Below are positions 24,874 through 33,247 of a stretch of 64,000 bases of DNA, piece by piece; position 1 is the first letter of the stretch; each line of letters begins with the position of its first letter. The position numbers were made by a program, and so were the translations under genes. The notes beneath the pieces were generated by a model. That model made no database searches and had not been told where the DNA came from. It saw only the letters and a list, made by a program, of their open reading frames with translations. The stretch is from JAEUMG01 sp046349315 (GTDB lineage: Bacteria; Pseudomonadota; Alphaproteobacteria; Rhizobiales; Aestuariivirgaceae). The DNA is taken from positions 184,057 through 248,056 of the forward strand of contig JAXMCQ010000006.1 in the NCBI GenBank assembly GCA_046349315.1, read 5' to 3'.

Positions 24874-26724
24874 ATGGCGGATGACGCAGCAAAGCCAATC
24901 GAAGGCGGTACGGCGGAGCCTGGACCCGCAACTGGCGAGACTGCCAGACCAATTCCGGTGGCCCAGCACGCCAGACTTGGCTGGGCGGCTGCAAGCATCC
25001 TGCTCACCATGGCAATCGGTACCGCGTTCATCGCTTTCTACAAGGCATACGAATCGGCCGAACAAGTCCGGAAGGCAGAAGCCGAGGCGAAAATCCAAAT
25101 CCAGAAGGTCGAGGCTGAGGCGAGGACTGCGCGTGAGGAGACTCAAGCCGCGCTGTCACGCGAGACCGCCACGCAGGAGTTGCTGGCCAAGGCCAGAACT
25201 GAAAGCACCAAGCTTGCGGAACAACTTGCCAGTGCAAAGAAGGCTCTGGCCGATGAACAGCGCAAGACTGCCGACCTCGTAGCGACGCGGGACAGCGTGC
25301 AGGCGGCGTTTCGCGATGCCGAGACGAAACGGTTGGCCGGGCAAATGGAAGCCGCCAACCAGCAGGCAAGTCTGGCTTTGGCAGCAAAGCGCGCCGCGCT
25401 CTTCAATGAAGTGGCGGCATTGACGAGCCTTTCGACCTTGGCCCTCAAGCAAGGCGCTCCCGGCGATGCCGTCAAGCTGGCACTCGCCGCCTGGCCGCGG
25501 GCAGGCAATGCCGACCGGCCGGCGCTTCTCATAACGTTCGAAGCGCTTGCCGAAGCGCTCGCACAGCTGCATCAGCGCGAGATTCTTTCGGGCCACACGG
25601 CCCAGGTGTGGAGCGTTGCGCATTCACCGGAGGGCAAGCGCCTGGTCACGGCATCCTGGGATGGAACCGCGCGCATCTGGGACGTTGCCGCTGGAACCGA
25701 AGTCGCCGTTTTGAAGGGCCATCGGGACAGGGTCTGGTCGGCGGTGTTTTCACCGGACGGGTCGCGCGTGCTTACGGCTTCATCGGACAAGACGGCGCGC
25801 ATTTGGGATGCGCAAAGCGGCGCTGAGATCAAGGTCCTGTCAGGCCACCAGGATGTCGTCTTCTCGGCGAGTTTTTCGCCGGACGGTACGCGCGTGGTGA
25901 CGGCGTCCTGGGACCAGACGGCGCGGCTCTGGGACGCGCAGAGCGGCGCTGAATTGGCGGCATTGAGACATGCCGAGAAAGTCTGGAGTGCCGCCTTCTC
26001 TCCGGATGGCACGCGTGTGGTCACCGGCGCGGCCGACAACACCGCCCGCATCTGGGATGCAAAGACCGGATCCGAATTGACGGCTCTCAGAGGTCACGAC
26101 GCGTGGGTGACACGCGCGTTGTTCTCGCCAGATGGAAAGCGTGTGCTGACGGCATCCGAGGACAACACGGCACGGCTTTGGGATGTTTCGACAGGCTCGC
26201 TCGTTGCGACACTCGCCGGTCATGTCCGGGCGCTTCGCGATGCCGCCTATTCGCCCGATGGGACGCGGATTGCAACGGCATCATTCGACAAGGCCGGACG
26301 CGTATGGAGCGCTCAATCCGGATCGGAGTTGGCCGAACTGAAAGGGCATGATGATATCGTCCGGTCCATCAACTTCTCGCCCGACGGCAAGCGCATACTG
26401 ACCGCATCCGAGGACGGCACGGCGCGCGTCTGGGATGCGACCAGCGGAGCGCAGATCCTGGTTCTCGACGGTCACAAAGGCCCGGTACTTTCAGCGGTGT
26501 TTCTCCCTGACGGAATCCATGTAGCAACAGCGTCGGAAGACAAGACGGCACGGGTGTGGGACGTCTCATCGCCAAAGATCAGCGATCCCATTGCTGTTGC
26601 CTGCAGCTTTCTCGGCAATGACACGGAGCTTGCCGAGGTTCGCGCGCGGTTCGGCCTCGGCGATATGGCGCCCATTTGCGGAAGTAACACGCCGCAACCA
26701 GTCGAATCGGCGAAGCTGGAATAA
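24874..26724 (+). CDS. Membrane-anchored coiled-coil protein with eight WD40 repeats
   Basis: 616 residues; GGAGGTGA lies 12 bases before ATG 24874. Domain order: short cytosolic start, one transmembrane segment at about 36-56, a coiled coil at about 60-155 rich in Glu/Lys/Ala, a helical linker, then eight WD40 blades (about 225-575, each with a FSPDG turn and a TARIWD-like end), probably one closed propeller. The last ~40 residues (PIAVACSFLGNDTELAEVR, PICG) resemble tails of other alphaproteobacterial WD40 proteins. No kinase, NTPase or peptidase domain is present. It probably scaffolds protein complexes at the inner membrane; partners are unknown. Confidence 0.88.
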   Translation: MADDAAKPIEGGTAEPGPATGETARPIPVAQHARLGWAAASILLTMAIGTAFIAFYKAYESAEQVRKAEAEAKIQIQKVEAEARTAREETQAALSRETATQELLAKARTESTKLAEQLASAKKALADEQRKTADLVATRDSVQAAFRDAETKRLAGQMEAANQQASLALAAKRAALFNEVAALTSLSTLALKQGAPGDAVKLALAAWPRAGNADRPALLITFEALAEALAQLHQREILSGHTAQVWSVAHSPEGKRLVTASWDGTARIWDVAAGTEVAVLKGHRDRVWSAVFSPDGSRVLTASSDKTARIWDAQSGAEIKVLSGHQDVVFSASFSPDGTRVVTASWDQTARLWDAQSGAELAALRHAEKVWSAAFSPDGTRVVTGAADNTARIWDAKTGSELTALRGHDAWVTRALFSPDGKRVLTASEDNTARLWDVSTGSLVATLAGHVRALRDAAYSPDGTRIATASFDKAGRVWSAQSGSELAELKGHDDIVRSINFSPDGKRILTASEDGTARVWDATSGAQILVLDGHKGPVLSAVFLPDGIHVATASEDKTARVWDVSSPKISDPIAVACSFLGNDTELAEVRARFGLGDMAPICGSNTPQPVESAKLE

Positions 26725-26769
26725 CCAAAGCGCGAAGTCGCAATAGATCACGGCGATTAAGCCAGATGG

Positions 26770-27318
26770 CTACGTTCTGGGCTCATACCGCATTGCCACA
26801 GCTCCAGAACCAAGCTCCAGCCGGCTCACGAGCTTCAAGTCGATAGGCTTCGACAGTCCTTCGAACAGCTTCGGGCCGTGACCGATGAGCCGCGGATGCA
26901 CCACGAATTCATACTCATCAATTAATCCCAACTCGGCCAAGGCCAGCGGGAGCTTCACGCCGCCAACAAACACTCCCTTGCCCGTCTCCTGCTTGAGCTG
27001 CTGAACGGCACGCGCCAAATCTCCACGGACAAGTTCGGCGTTCCAATCGACCCGCTCCAGGGTGTTCGACACGACGTATTTCTTTTTTGCGTGGATTGTT
27101 CGAGCGAAAGGTTCCATCCAATCAGGCAGCGTCTCCGTCCGCGCCGACGGCCGAAATGCTACTTCCATCATTTGGTAAGTCACTCGCCCAAAGAGAAGTG
27201 CGTCAGCCTGGTTGAGATTTTCAATCGCGTGACGATGCAGCGTTTCGTCTGCGACAGCCGTGCGATGATCGCAGCATCCGTCCAAAGTCACATTGATGGA
27301 ATATCGAAGTGGTCGCAT
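26770..27318 (-). CDS. Dihydrofolate reductase-like protein (RibD C-terminal family)
   Basis: 182 residues. It belongs to the NADPH-binding RibD_C/YyaP group: a start SINVTLDGCCDH, LNQADALLFGRVTYQMM, TIHAKKKYVVSNTLE, and GKGVFVGGVKLPLALAELGLIDEYEFVVHP. It is not the thyA-linked folA (62969). The substrate is unknown; members are often small stress-linked reductases. It is convergent with the WD40 gene and 29 bases upstream of no other gene on its strand except the patatin remnant, which it faces in the same direction. Confidence 0.82.
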   Translation of the reverse strand: MRPLRYSINVTLDGCCDHRTAVADETLHRHAIENLNQADALLFGRVTYQMMEVAFRPSARTETLPDWMEPFARTIHAKKKYVVSNTLERVDWNAELVRGDLARAVQQLKQETGKGVFVGGVKLPLALAELGLIDEYEFVVHPRLIGHGPKLFEGLSKPIDLKLVSRLELGSGAVAMRYEPRT

Positions 27319-27347
27319 CGCGTAAGCCTACACCAGTCCGGCGATCC

Positions 27348-28429
27348 TCAGGCCCAGAATTCCTTGATCTTGCCGGCTTCCGTCTTGGCGCGATCATAAC
27401 CTGCATGGAGCGCCGGTTCGATCTCATTGGGATCGAGCAGGTTCACGCCCGGCGGCGTGCCGGCGATGATCAGCATGCCCTTGGTGCCGGTCGCTTCGAG
27501 TGCTGCCATCTCCTTGTAGATATCGTGCGGGATGCCGCTCAGCAGGCTTCCCTCATAGCCATTGGTGAGCGTGATCACGATCGCCCGCTTCGAGCCGGCG
27601 ACGAGATCGGTGTGCGCCCAGACTTTCGAGATGCCGCCATCCATGCAGAAGCGCTGGCCCAGGAGAGTCGGGCCGATGATGCCGGGAAGCGACGAGCTCG
27701 CGCCTGCCGCGTGGGCGAGCGGGATACTGTTCTTGCGCGCCACCGCCTGGCTGACAACGAGACGCTCGCCGGTATAGCAGTCATTGGCGGTGGTAAACAT
27801 CTTGGCGACCGGCCAATCGGTCTGGCTGTCGCCGGTCAGTAATCCTGCAAGACGCCCCACCGCGCTGCCATTGAGGTGATTGTCGGCGGCCAGTGCGGCG
27901 TGGCCGATCGCACGAATGGTGGCCGGGCTTCCGTCTTGACCGAGAAATTGATCTCTTGCGCGCGCTTCTGGCTCAAGTTCGGACTCGTGACCGGTGCGAG
28001 CTTGGCAAAGAGCGAGGGGAAGTAGCCGAAGAAATCGAACTCATCGCGCAGACGCGCGAAATGGCCGGAGGTGAGCGATGAGCCCGCATAAGCGCCGGCG
28101 GACGTTCCAACCACCATCTCGGCGATGTTGAGATCGACATTCTGCTCCATGAGGCCGTGGAAGAAGCCGCAATACCAGGCGACGTAATATTCGCCGCCGC
28201 CACCCAGCACCAGGGTGCGGTCGAGATCCTTGGCGAGATCGGAGACGGTCGGTAGTTCCGGGATCGGCCGCGCCAGCCCATCATCGGCAAAGAGCTTGGC
28301 CGAGATTGCGTCGGCAATGGCATCGGCATCGGAGGTTTGGGCCTGTGCCGGCAGGGCGCTGCTGGCGGCGAGTATTGCCGGGCCAGCCGTTGCCGCCCTG
28401 ATCAATCCGCGCCGTGTGAAGCCTTGCAT
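27348..28429 (-). pseudogene. Patatin-like phospholipase, frameshifted
   Basis: Two minus-strand frames make one patatin. The 5' part (28429 down to about 27932) has a twin-arginine-like leader (MQGFTRRGLIRAA), the glycine-rich oxyanion motif VLGGGGEYYVAWYCGFFHG and the nucleophile elbow GTSAG. The 3' part (to 27348) carries the dyad motif CMDGGISKVW. Frame changes at about 27930 (GGAAGCCC): the first frame reads VKTE and the second resumes SPATIRAIGHAALAAD with no missing residues, so one base has probably been lost. Serine and aspartate are now in different frames. It is either a recent pseudogene or a sequencing error. Intact product would be about 360 residues. Confidence 0.75.
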
Positions 28430-28577
28430 GTTCGACCCTCCGCATGCCGCCCGGAGCCGATCCTAGGTTTGCAAGGGTTTATGCAATGTTTTCCCCTCGC
28501 CATCGGAATCAAGGATCAAGGGTGGGGGTTAATCAGACCTAACCGAAGTCCTGCTAGACAACACCCTTAAAACGTAT

Positions 28578-28730
28578 TTCCCTCCGCCACCGAAGGTGGG
28601 GAGGATGCCGAGCGAATGCGAGGCGGGTGGGGTAGTTCGACTACTTCGTGCCACATCGATTTGCTGACACACCCACCCGGCGCTTCGCGCCACCCTCCCT
28701 ACGCCGTGTCGCGGCGCGGCGGAGGGAGAA
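28578..28730. repeat. Composite palindromic intergenic repeat, copy A1
   Basis: Outer arms TTCCCTCCGCC (28578-28588) and GGCGGAGGGAGAA (28718-28730) pair. Inner arms CGGGTGGG (28624-28631) and CCCACCCG (about 28672-28679) pair, and GGCGCTTCGCGCC forms a small hairpin. It shares CACCCGGCGC and GCGCCACCCTCCC blocks with copy A2 at 30.6 kb. The 317-base gap 28430-28746 holds this element and no gene. Confidence 0.7.
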
Positions 28731-28746
28731 GTGTTGGGAGGGGAAG

Positions 28747-30567
28747 TCAGGACCTGAGTGGCTTGCAGGCTGCTTCCAGCCAAGCCAAGTCGCGGCCTTC
28801 GAGTGCCGGGCCGATCTCGCGGCGGACGCGCGCGTGATAAGCATCGAGCCAGGCAATCTCGTCCGCGGACATGATCGCGGGCTCGATCAACCGGCGGTCG
28901 ATCGGACAGAGGGTGAGCGTCTCGAACCAGTGCATCGGCCGCTCGCCGCCTTCGATGGGTTCGGCCTCGCGCACCAGCAGAAGATTCTCGATGCGGATGC
29001 CGAAATGATCCTGTTTGTAGAAGCCGGGCTCATTAGACAGGATCATGCCGGGCTCGAGCGTCGTGCGATCCGATTTGTTGATGCGGGCCGGCCCTTCATG
29101 CACCGAGAGGAAGCTGCCGACGCCATGGCCGGTGCCGTGATCGTAATCAAGCCCCGCCATCCACAAGGGGAGGCGGGCGAGGATGTCGATCTGGCTGCCG
29201 CAGGTGCCCTTCGGAAAGCGCACGCGCGAAACGCCGATCATGCCGCGCAGCACGCGCGTGAAGCGATCCTTCATTTCGGCCGTCGGCGTGCCGACGATGA
29301 CTGTGCGCGTGATGTCGGTGGTGCCGTCCTGATACTGCGCGCCGGAATCGATCAGGTAGATTTCATTGAGCTTGAGCGGCAGCGATGAGGCGTCGCTGAC
29401 GCGGTAATGCGGGATCGCCGCATGCGGGCCGGCTCCGGAAATCGAATCGAAGGACAGGTCCTTCAGCATGCCGGTCTCGAAGCGAAACTGCGCGAGCTGC
29501 TTGGCGACCGTCACTTCGGTCTGATCGCCTTTCGGGGCTGCTTCACTCAACCAGCACAGGAAGCGGCACATGGCGGCGCCGTCACGGCGGTGCGCGGCGC
29601 GCGCGCCTTCCTGCTCGGTTGCATTCTTGCGCGCCTTGGGGAGGACGCATGGGTCCTTGCCGGCAACGATCGCCGCGCCTGAATTTGCAAGCAGGGCGCG
29701 GATGCGCTCCGGCGCCCAATCGGGATCGATCTGCACACGCGCCTTGGCCGCGCCCAATGCAGTGAGCGCTGAATCGATCTCGCCCGGCGCCTTGACGATC
29801 GCGACATTCTTCAGGTGCGCTTGCGTATCTTCAGGCAATTTCGCCGGATCGATGAAGAGTTCGGCCGGGCGATCCTTATGCAAGATCGCATAGCCGAGGA
29901 TCACCGGCGTATAGGGAACGTCGCTGCCCCTGATGTTGAAAACCCAAGCGACCGAGTCCGGCATGGTGAGAACCACCGCGTCGGCACCGGCCGTCTCCAG
30001 GGCCTTTGCGACATCGGCGAGCTTATCGGCCGAACTGCGGCCGGAAAATTGCGTGGGCTGCACGTCGACCGTGCCATCGGGACGGCCGGGATGATCCCGC
30101 CAGACCGCGTCGATCGGATTATCGGCGACGGGGACGAGCTTGGCACCCGCCTTGGCGCAGGCCTTCTCGAATTTCACGACCTGGTCGGCGGTCAGGAGCC
30201 ACGGGTCGTAGCCCAGGACTTCGCCTTGGCGCAGTTCCTTCTCCAGCCATTCGGATGGCGGCTCCTCGACGAGATGCTTCGGTGAGAAGAGGCCGGTATC
30301 GACCTGCTGGCGCACCTGGATCGTATAGCGGCCGTCGACGAAGATCGCGCCCCGATCCTTCATGAGGATGGCCATTCCCCACGAGCCGGCAAATCCGGTG
30401 AGCCAGCGCAAGCGCTCGGCATAGGGTGCCACATACTCGCCCTGGAACTCGTCCTGGCGCGGAATGATGAAGCCGTCGAGACCGCGGCGGGCAAGCTCTT
30501 CGCGCAGTTGCGCGACACGGGCGGCGGACAGGTGCTTTTCGGAGACGTCGTCGAAGGATTGGAACAT
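28747..30567 (-). CDS. Xaa-Pro aminopeptidase (M24B, aminopeptidase P type)
   Basis: 606 residues, the long form with two creatinase-N-like domains (about 15-145 and 165-320) before the pita-bread M24 domain (about 330-540). Metal ligands are visible: Asp in YLIDSGAQYQDGTTDITRT (two Asp), His in GTGHGVGSFLSVHEGP, Glu in ILSNEPGFYK and Glu in GIRIENLLLV. It removes N-terminal residues ahead of proline in the cytosol. The length and the C-terminal extension resemble eukaryotic XPNPEP1. It is bracketed by two copies of a palindromic repeat (28.6 and 30.6 kb). Confidence 0.93.
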   Translation of the reverse strand: MFQSFDDVSEKHLSAARVAQLREELARRGLDGFIIPRQDEFQGEYVAPYAERLRWLTGFAGSWGMAILMKDRGAIFVDGRYTIQVRQQVDTGLFSPKHLVEEPPSEWLEKELRQGEVLGYDPWLLTADQVVKFEKACAKAGAKLVPVADNPIDAVWRDHPGRPDGTVDVQPTQFSGRSSADKLADVAKALETAGADAVVLTMPDSVAWVFNIRGSDVPYTPVILGYAILHKDRPAELFIDPAKLPEDTQAHLKNVAIVKAPGEIDSALTALGAAKARVQIDPDWAPERIRALLANSGAAIVAGKDPCVLPKARKNATEQEGARAAHRRDGAAMCRFLCWLSEAAPKGDQTEVTVAKQLAQFRFETGMLKDLSFDSISGAGPHAAIPHYRVSDASSLPLKLNEIYLIDSGAQYQDGTTDITRTVIVGTPTAEMKDRFTRVLRGMIGVSRVRFPKGTCGSQIDILARLPLWMAGLDYDHGTGHGVGSFLSVHEGPARINKSDRTTLEPGMILSNEPGFYKQDHFGIRIENLLLVREAEPIEGGERPMHWFETLTLCPIDRRLIEPAIMSADEIAWLDAYHARVRREIGPALEGRDLAWLEAACKPLRS

Positions 30568-30620
30568 GGAGGCTCGTGTAGCGGCAGGGGCGGGGTGGTG
30601 TCAAAGTGCCGGTATCTGAT

Positions 30621-30740
30621 TTTCCCTCCCCGTCGCACAGCGATGGGGAGGGTGGACGCCTCAGGCGGACGGCTGGGGCATGACCACGACCCCACCCGGC
30701 GCGTTTCACGCGCCACCCTCCCCGAAGGCGGGGAGGGAAA
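30621..30740. repeat. Composite palindromic intergenic repeat, copy A2
   Basis: Perfect outer arms TTTCCCTCCCCG (30621-30632) and CGGGGAGGGAAA (30729-30740) enclose GACCCCACCCGGCGC and a GGCGCG/CGCGCC hairpin. Shared blocks link it to copy A1. Its right end (30706-30740) is inside the sulfotransferase frame. Confidence 0.75.
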
Positions 30741-31491
30741 TCGTTGCGCTATCCTCGTAGTACCGGCGCATCCAGTCGCGGCTCGTTGCGTCCGAGAGCT
30801 TGGCGACGCCGGGCCTCACATCGGTAGGATCGGGAGCGTCGATGCCGAGTGCCTCGCAGATACGGATCAGGCTTGTGGCGGGATCGGCGGCAAGGGTTTC
30901 ATAGCCGGTAGTGAGCGGCGTGATGCCTTGCGCTGCGAACGAGTCGTGCCAGGCTTTGTCAAAGGCTTCGAGTTTTTCGACCTCTGCTTTCAACCGCGCG
31001 AAATCGTAACGGGGTTCCTGCGGCGGCGCGAGGCGTTCGATCTCGGTGCCGTCGGGGGCGACGTGCCAGAGGCCGGTCTGTTGCGCCTTGATGTAGGAGA
31101 TCGCCTGATCAAGCTTGTTCTCGCGGAAAAGGTGAATGTAGAGGATCTCGCCGAAGGCTTTCTCGAAGCGCGCCTTGTCGGAGGGGAGGCCCGGGTAGAT
31201 CAGGTCGAGCAGGGCAGAGAGTTCGTCGAGGTTTTCGCGCATCAGGCGAAGGCCGAAGATCGCGGTTCCGCCCTTACCGGCTTTTATGGCGGCATCGAGA
31301 TAGGCGATCGCGTAGTCGCGCTCGCTCATCGCTGCGGGATCGGGCAGGTGCCATGCGGCGGCCCAGTCGGGCATGAATTTGCGGCCGTAAAAAGAATCAG
31401 GAGCGCCGGCGCGCCTCGTCGATGCGAGTAGATCGCAAAGCAATGTGCTGCCGGTCCGCGGCGTGCCGCAGATGATGTAGCTGTCAAACAT
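30706..31491 (-). CDS. Stf0-type sulfotransferase
   Basis: 261 residues. The PAPS 5'-phosphosulfate loop is CGTPRTGSTLLCDLL (8-22). FGLRLMRENLDELSALL and YIHLFRENKLDQAISYIKA (3'-phosphate binding region) match the Stf0/NodH-like group that sulfates trehalose, lipids or oligosaccharides. The last ten residues, SLPAFGEGGA, are encoded by the end of intergenic repeat A2, which supplies the stop codon. The acceptor is unknown; UshA-like and SDR neighbours do not define a pathway. Confidence 0.88.
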   Translation of the reverse strand: MFDSYIICGTPRTGSTLLCDLLASTRRAGAPDSFYGRKFMPDWAAAWHLPDPAAMSERDYAIAYLDAAIKAGKGGTAIFGLRLMRENLDELSALLDLIYPGLPSDKARFEKAFGEILYIHLFRENKLDQAISYIKAQQTGLWHVAPDGTEIERLAPPQEPRYDFARLKAEVEKLEAFDKAWHDSFAAQGITPLTTGYETLAADPATSLIRICEALGIDAPDPTDVRPGVAKLSDATSRDWMRRYYEDSATISLPAFGEGGA

Positions 31492-31542
31492 GGCGCGCGT
31501 GTAGCGGGGCAGGGTGAGGGTGTCAAAGTGGAATTGCCTAGT

Positions 31543-31641
31543 TTGTCATCCTCGGACTTGTTCCGAGGATCCATTTCGCCGCTACTCCGTGCACGGAGTA
31601 AACTGCCCGATGGATTGCCGGGACGAGCCCGGCAATGACAA
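31543..31641. repeat. Cloverleaf-type palindromic repeat B
   Basis: Outer arms TTGTCAT (31543-31549) and ATGACAA (31635-31641) close three hairpins: CCTCGGAC...TTCCGAGG, the perfect 18-base palindrome TACTCCGTGCACGGAGTA (31583-31600), and TTGCCGGG...CCCGGCAA. ATCCA and TGGAT pair as a second closing stem. This resembles the abundant GTCAT...GCCGGG intergenic repeats I know from many alphaproteobacterial genomes. It lies between the Stf0 gene and the nucleotidase gene. Confidence 0.75.
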
Positions 31642-31698
31642 TTTTTCTACCCTCTCACAAGCGCGATCAGGGCACGAATCTTGCTTGAGGGAGTTGCG

Positions 31699-33192
31699 CT
31701 ATTTCACGGTGATGCGGCCTTCGAGCTTCGGCGCGATCTCGCCCTTTTCGCGCACATAGACCATCACGTCATTGGCGAGGAGCTTGGCGTCGCGCGCATT
31801 AAGGATGATCTTGGCATCCTTGAAGGCCGTGTAGCCGTCGCCGCCGCCCAGCATGTAGTCATTGGTGGCAAGCGTATAGGTCTTCGCCGGATCGAGCGGG
31901 GCGCCGGCGATGGTGACCGCTGTTACACGCTGGCCGGGCGGCTTGGCAGGATCATAGGTGAAGGCGAGGCCTGATACTTGCGGAAAACGGCCGGCAACCT
32001 TCTCGACCTGGCTCACGCCATTCTCCAGCGCCGCCTGTACCGCTTGACCGGTGATCTCGACCTTCACGTTCTTGTTGCCGAACGGAAGTTCGGTCAGCAC
32101 ATCGCCACGTGTGAGCTTGCTGCCGGCGGGATATTCTTTGTTGCCGCGAATGCCGCCGCCATTGGTGATGGCGATATCAGCGCCGACCGCGGCACGCGCG
32201 GCATCGGCGATGAGATTGCCGATCGCCGCTTCGCCGGTGCGCACGGTGGCGCGGCGGCTGTCGAGCGGCGTTGCCGTTGAACCGATGGCGACGGCCAATT
32301 CCTTGCCGAGCTCCGCGTTCAGTTCGTCGATCTTTGCCTGGGTTTCGGGATCAGACGTCACGGTCGCGGTATCGATGATGCGGAAATTCGGATGCCAGGC
32401 AACCGTGCGCTTGCCGTCCTTGTCCTCGACATCGACGGTAAGATCGATGGCGATGACATAATCGGCCTGCTCGTAGGACTCTGCCATGGCAGTGCGGCCG
32501 TCATACTGGGCGAGGAGATCCTGGTCGTGGCCGGAAAGGATCAGATCGAAGGCGTGGCTTGCGAGCATTTCATTGTCTTCGAAACGCCCCGAATGGGTGA
32601 GCGCCACGACGAGATCGGCGCCGCCATCGCGCAATTGTTTTGCGGCCGTTATTCCGGTCTCCGTTGCGTTGGCGATCTTGAGGTCGCCGGGGCTCGAGAC
32701 CACGTGACTCTCGTCATTGGTAAGTCCGACAATACCAATCTTGACGCCGCCGCGCTCGATCATCGTGGTGTCGGAGAAGCCCGGAATCAGCTTGCCGCTT
32801 GCATCGCGCAGATTGGCGGCGAGCAGAGGAAATTTCGCTTCGCTCATGCGCTTGAGGAAGATCTCCGGTCCGAAATCATACTCGTGATTGCCGGGCGTGA
32901 ACGCATCGGGCGGCGCCATGTTGAAGAGGGCGATCATGTGTTCGCCCTTGTCGAGGCCCGAGAGCAGGGACGGCGATATCGTATCGCCGGCATGCACATA
33001 GACGACATGACCCTTGGCGCGTTCGGCCTTGACGATGGCATTGAGACGGCCGACACCGCCGCGCGTTTCTTCGCCGGCAAATTTGTCGATGTCGTTGGTG
33101 AGAAGAAAGGTGATGTTGACGGTCTCCGCCAGCGCCATCGAAGACATGACGACAAACGCAAAAAGGATCGCCGACAGACGCCGCATTATCAT
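31699..33192 (-). CDS. UshA-like metallophosphatase / 5'-nucleotidase
   Basis: 497 residues. GGAGGG lies 4 bases before ATG 33192. The signal peptide (about 1-23) ends MALAE. The N-terminal metallophosphoesterase domain shows VHAGDTISPS and FTPGNHEYDFG, but the first metal motif reads LLTNDIDKF (Asp in place of the usual His) and the late GHxH motif reads SGHDQD. A 5'-nucleotidase C-terminal domain (about 310-470) has ITNGGGIRGNKEYPAG and LPFGNKNVKVEITG. It would act on nucleotides or similar phosphoesters in the periplasm, but the altered ligands make activity uncertain. Confidence 0.88.
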   Translation of the reverse strand: MIMRRLSAILFAFVVMSSMALAETVNITFLLTNDIDKFAGEETRGGVGRLNAIVKAERAKGHVVYVHAGDTISPSLLSGLDKGEHMIALFNMAPPDAFTPGNHEYDFGPEIFLKRMSEAKFPLLAANLRDASGKLIPGFSDTTMIERGGVKIGIVGLTNDESHVVSSPGDLKIANATETGITAAKQLRDGGADLVVALTHSGRFEDNEMLASHAFDLILSGHDQDLLAQYDGRTAMAESYEQADYVIAIDLTVDVEDKDGKRTVAWHPNFRIIDTATVTSDPETQAKIDELNAELGKELAVAIGSTATPLDSRRATVRTGEAAIGNLIADAARAAVGADIAITNGGGIRGNKEYPAGSKLTRGDVLTELPFGNKNVKVEITGQAVQAALENGVSQVEKVAGRFPQVSGLAFTYDPAKPPGQRVTAVTIAGAPLDPAKTYTLATNDYMLGGGDGYTAFKDAKIILNARDAKLLANDVMVYVREKGEIAPKLEGRITVK

Positions 33193-33247
33193 TCTACCCT
33201 CCGCCTATTGAGGGGTGAGCCATGGGAGCCCATCCCCGATTTTCGTT

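Noticed and set aside
25590..26570. Repetitive DNA in the WD40 region as a tandem repeat or CRISPR-like array
   Set aside because: The periodicity (about 120 bases) is in-frame protein repeat (WD40 blades) with diverged DNA.
24874..26724. WD40 gene as part of a STAND/NTPase defence system
   Set aside because: No NTPase, TIR, protease or nuclease domain is in the protein or its neighbours (azlCD, RibD-like reductase).
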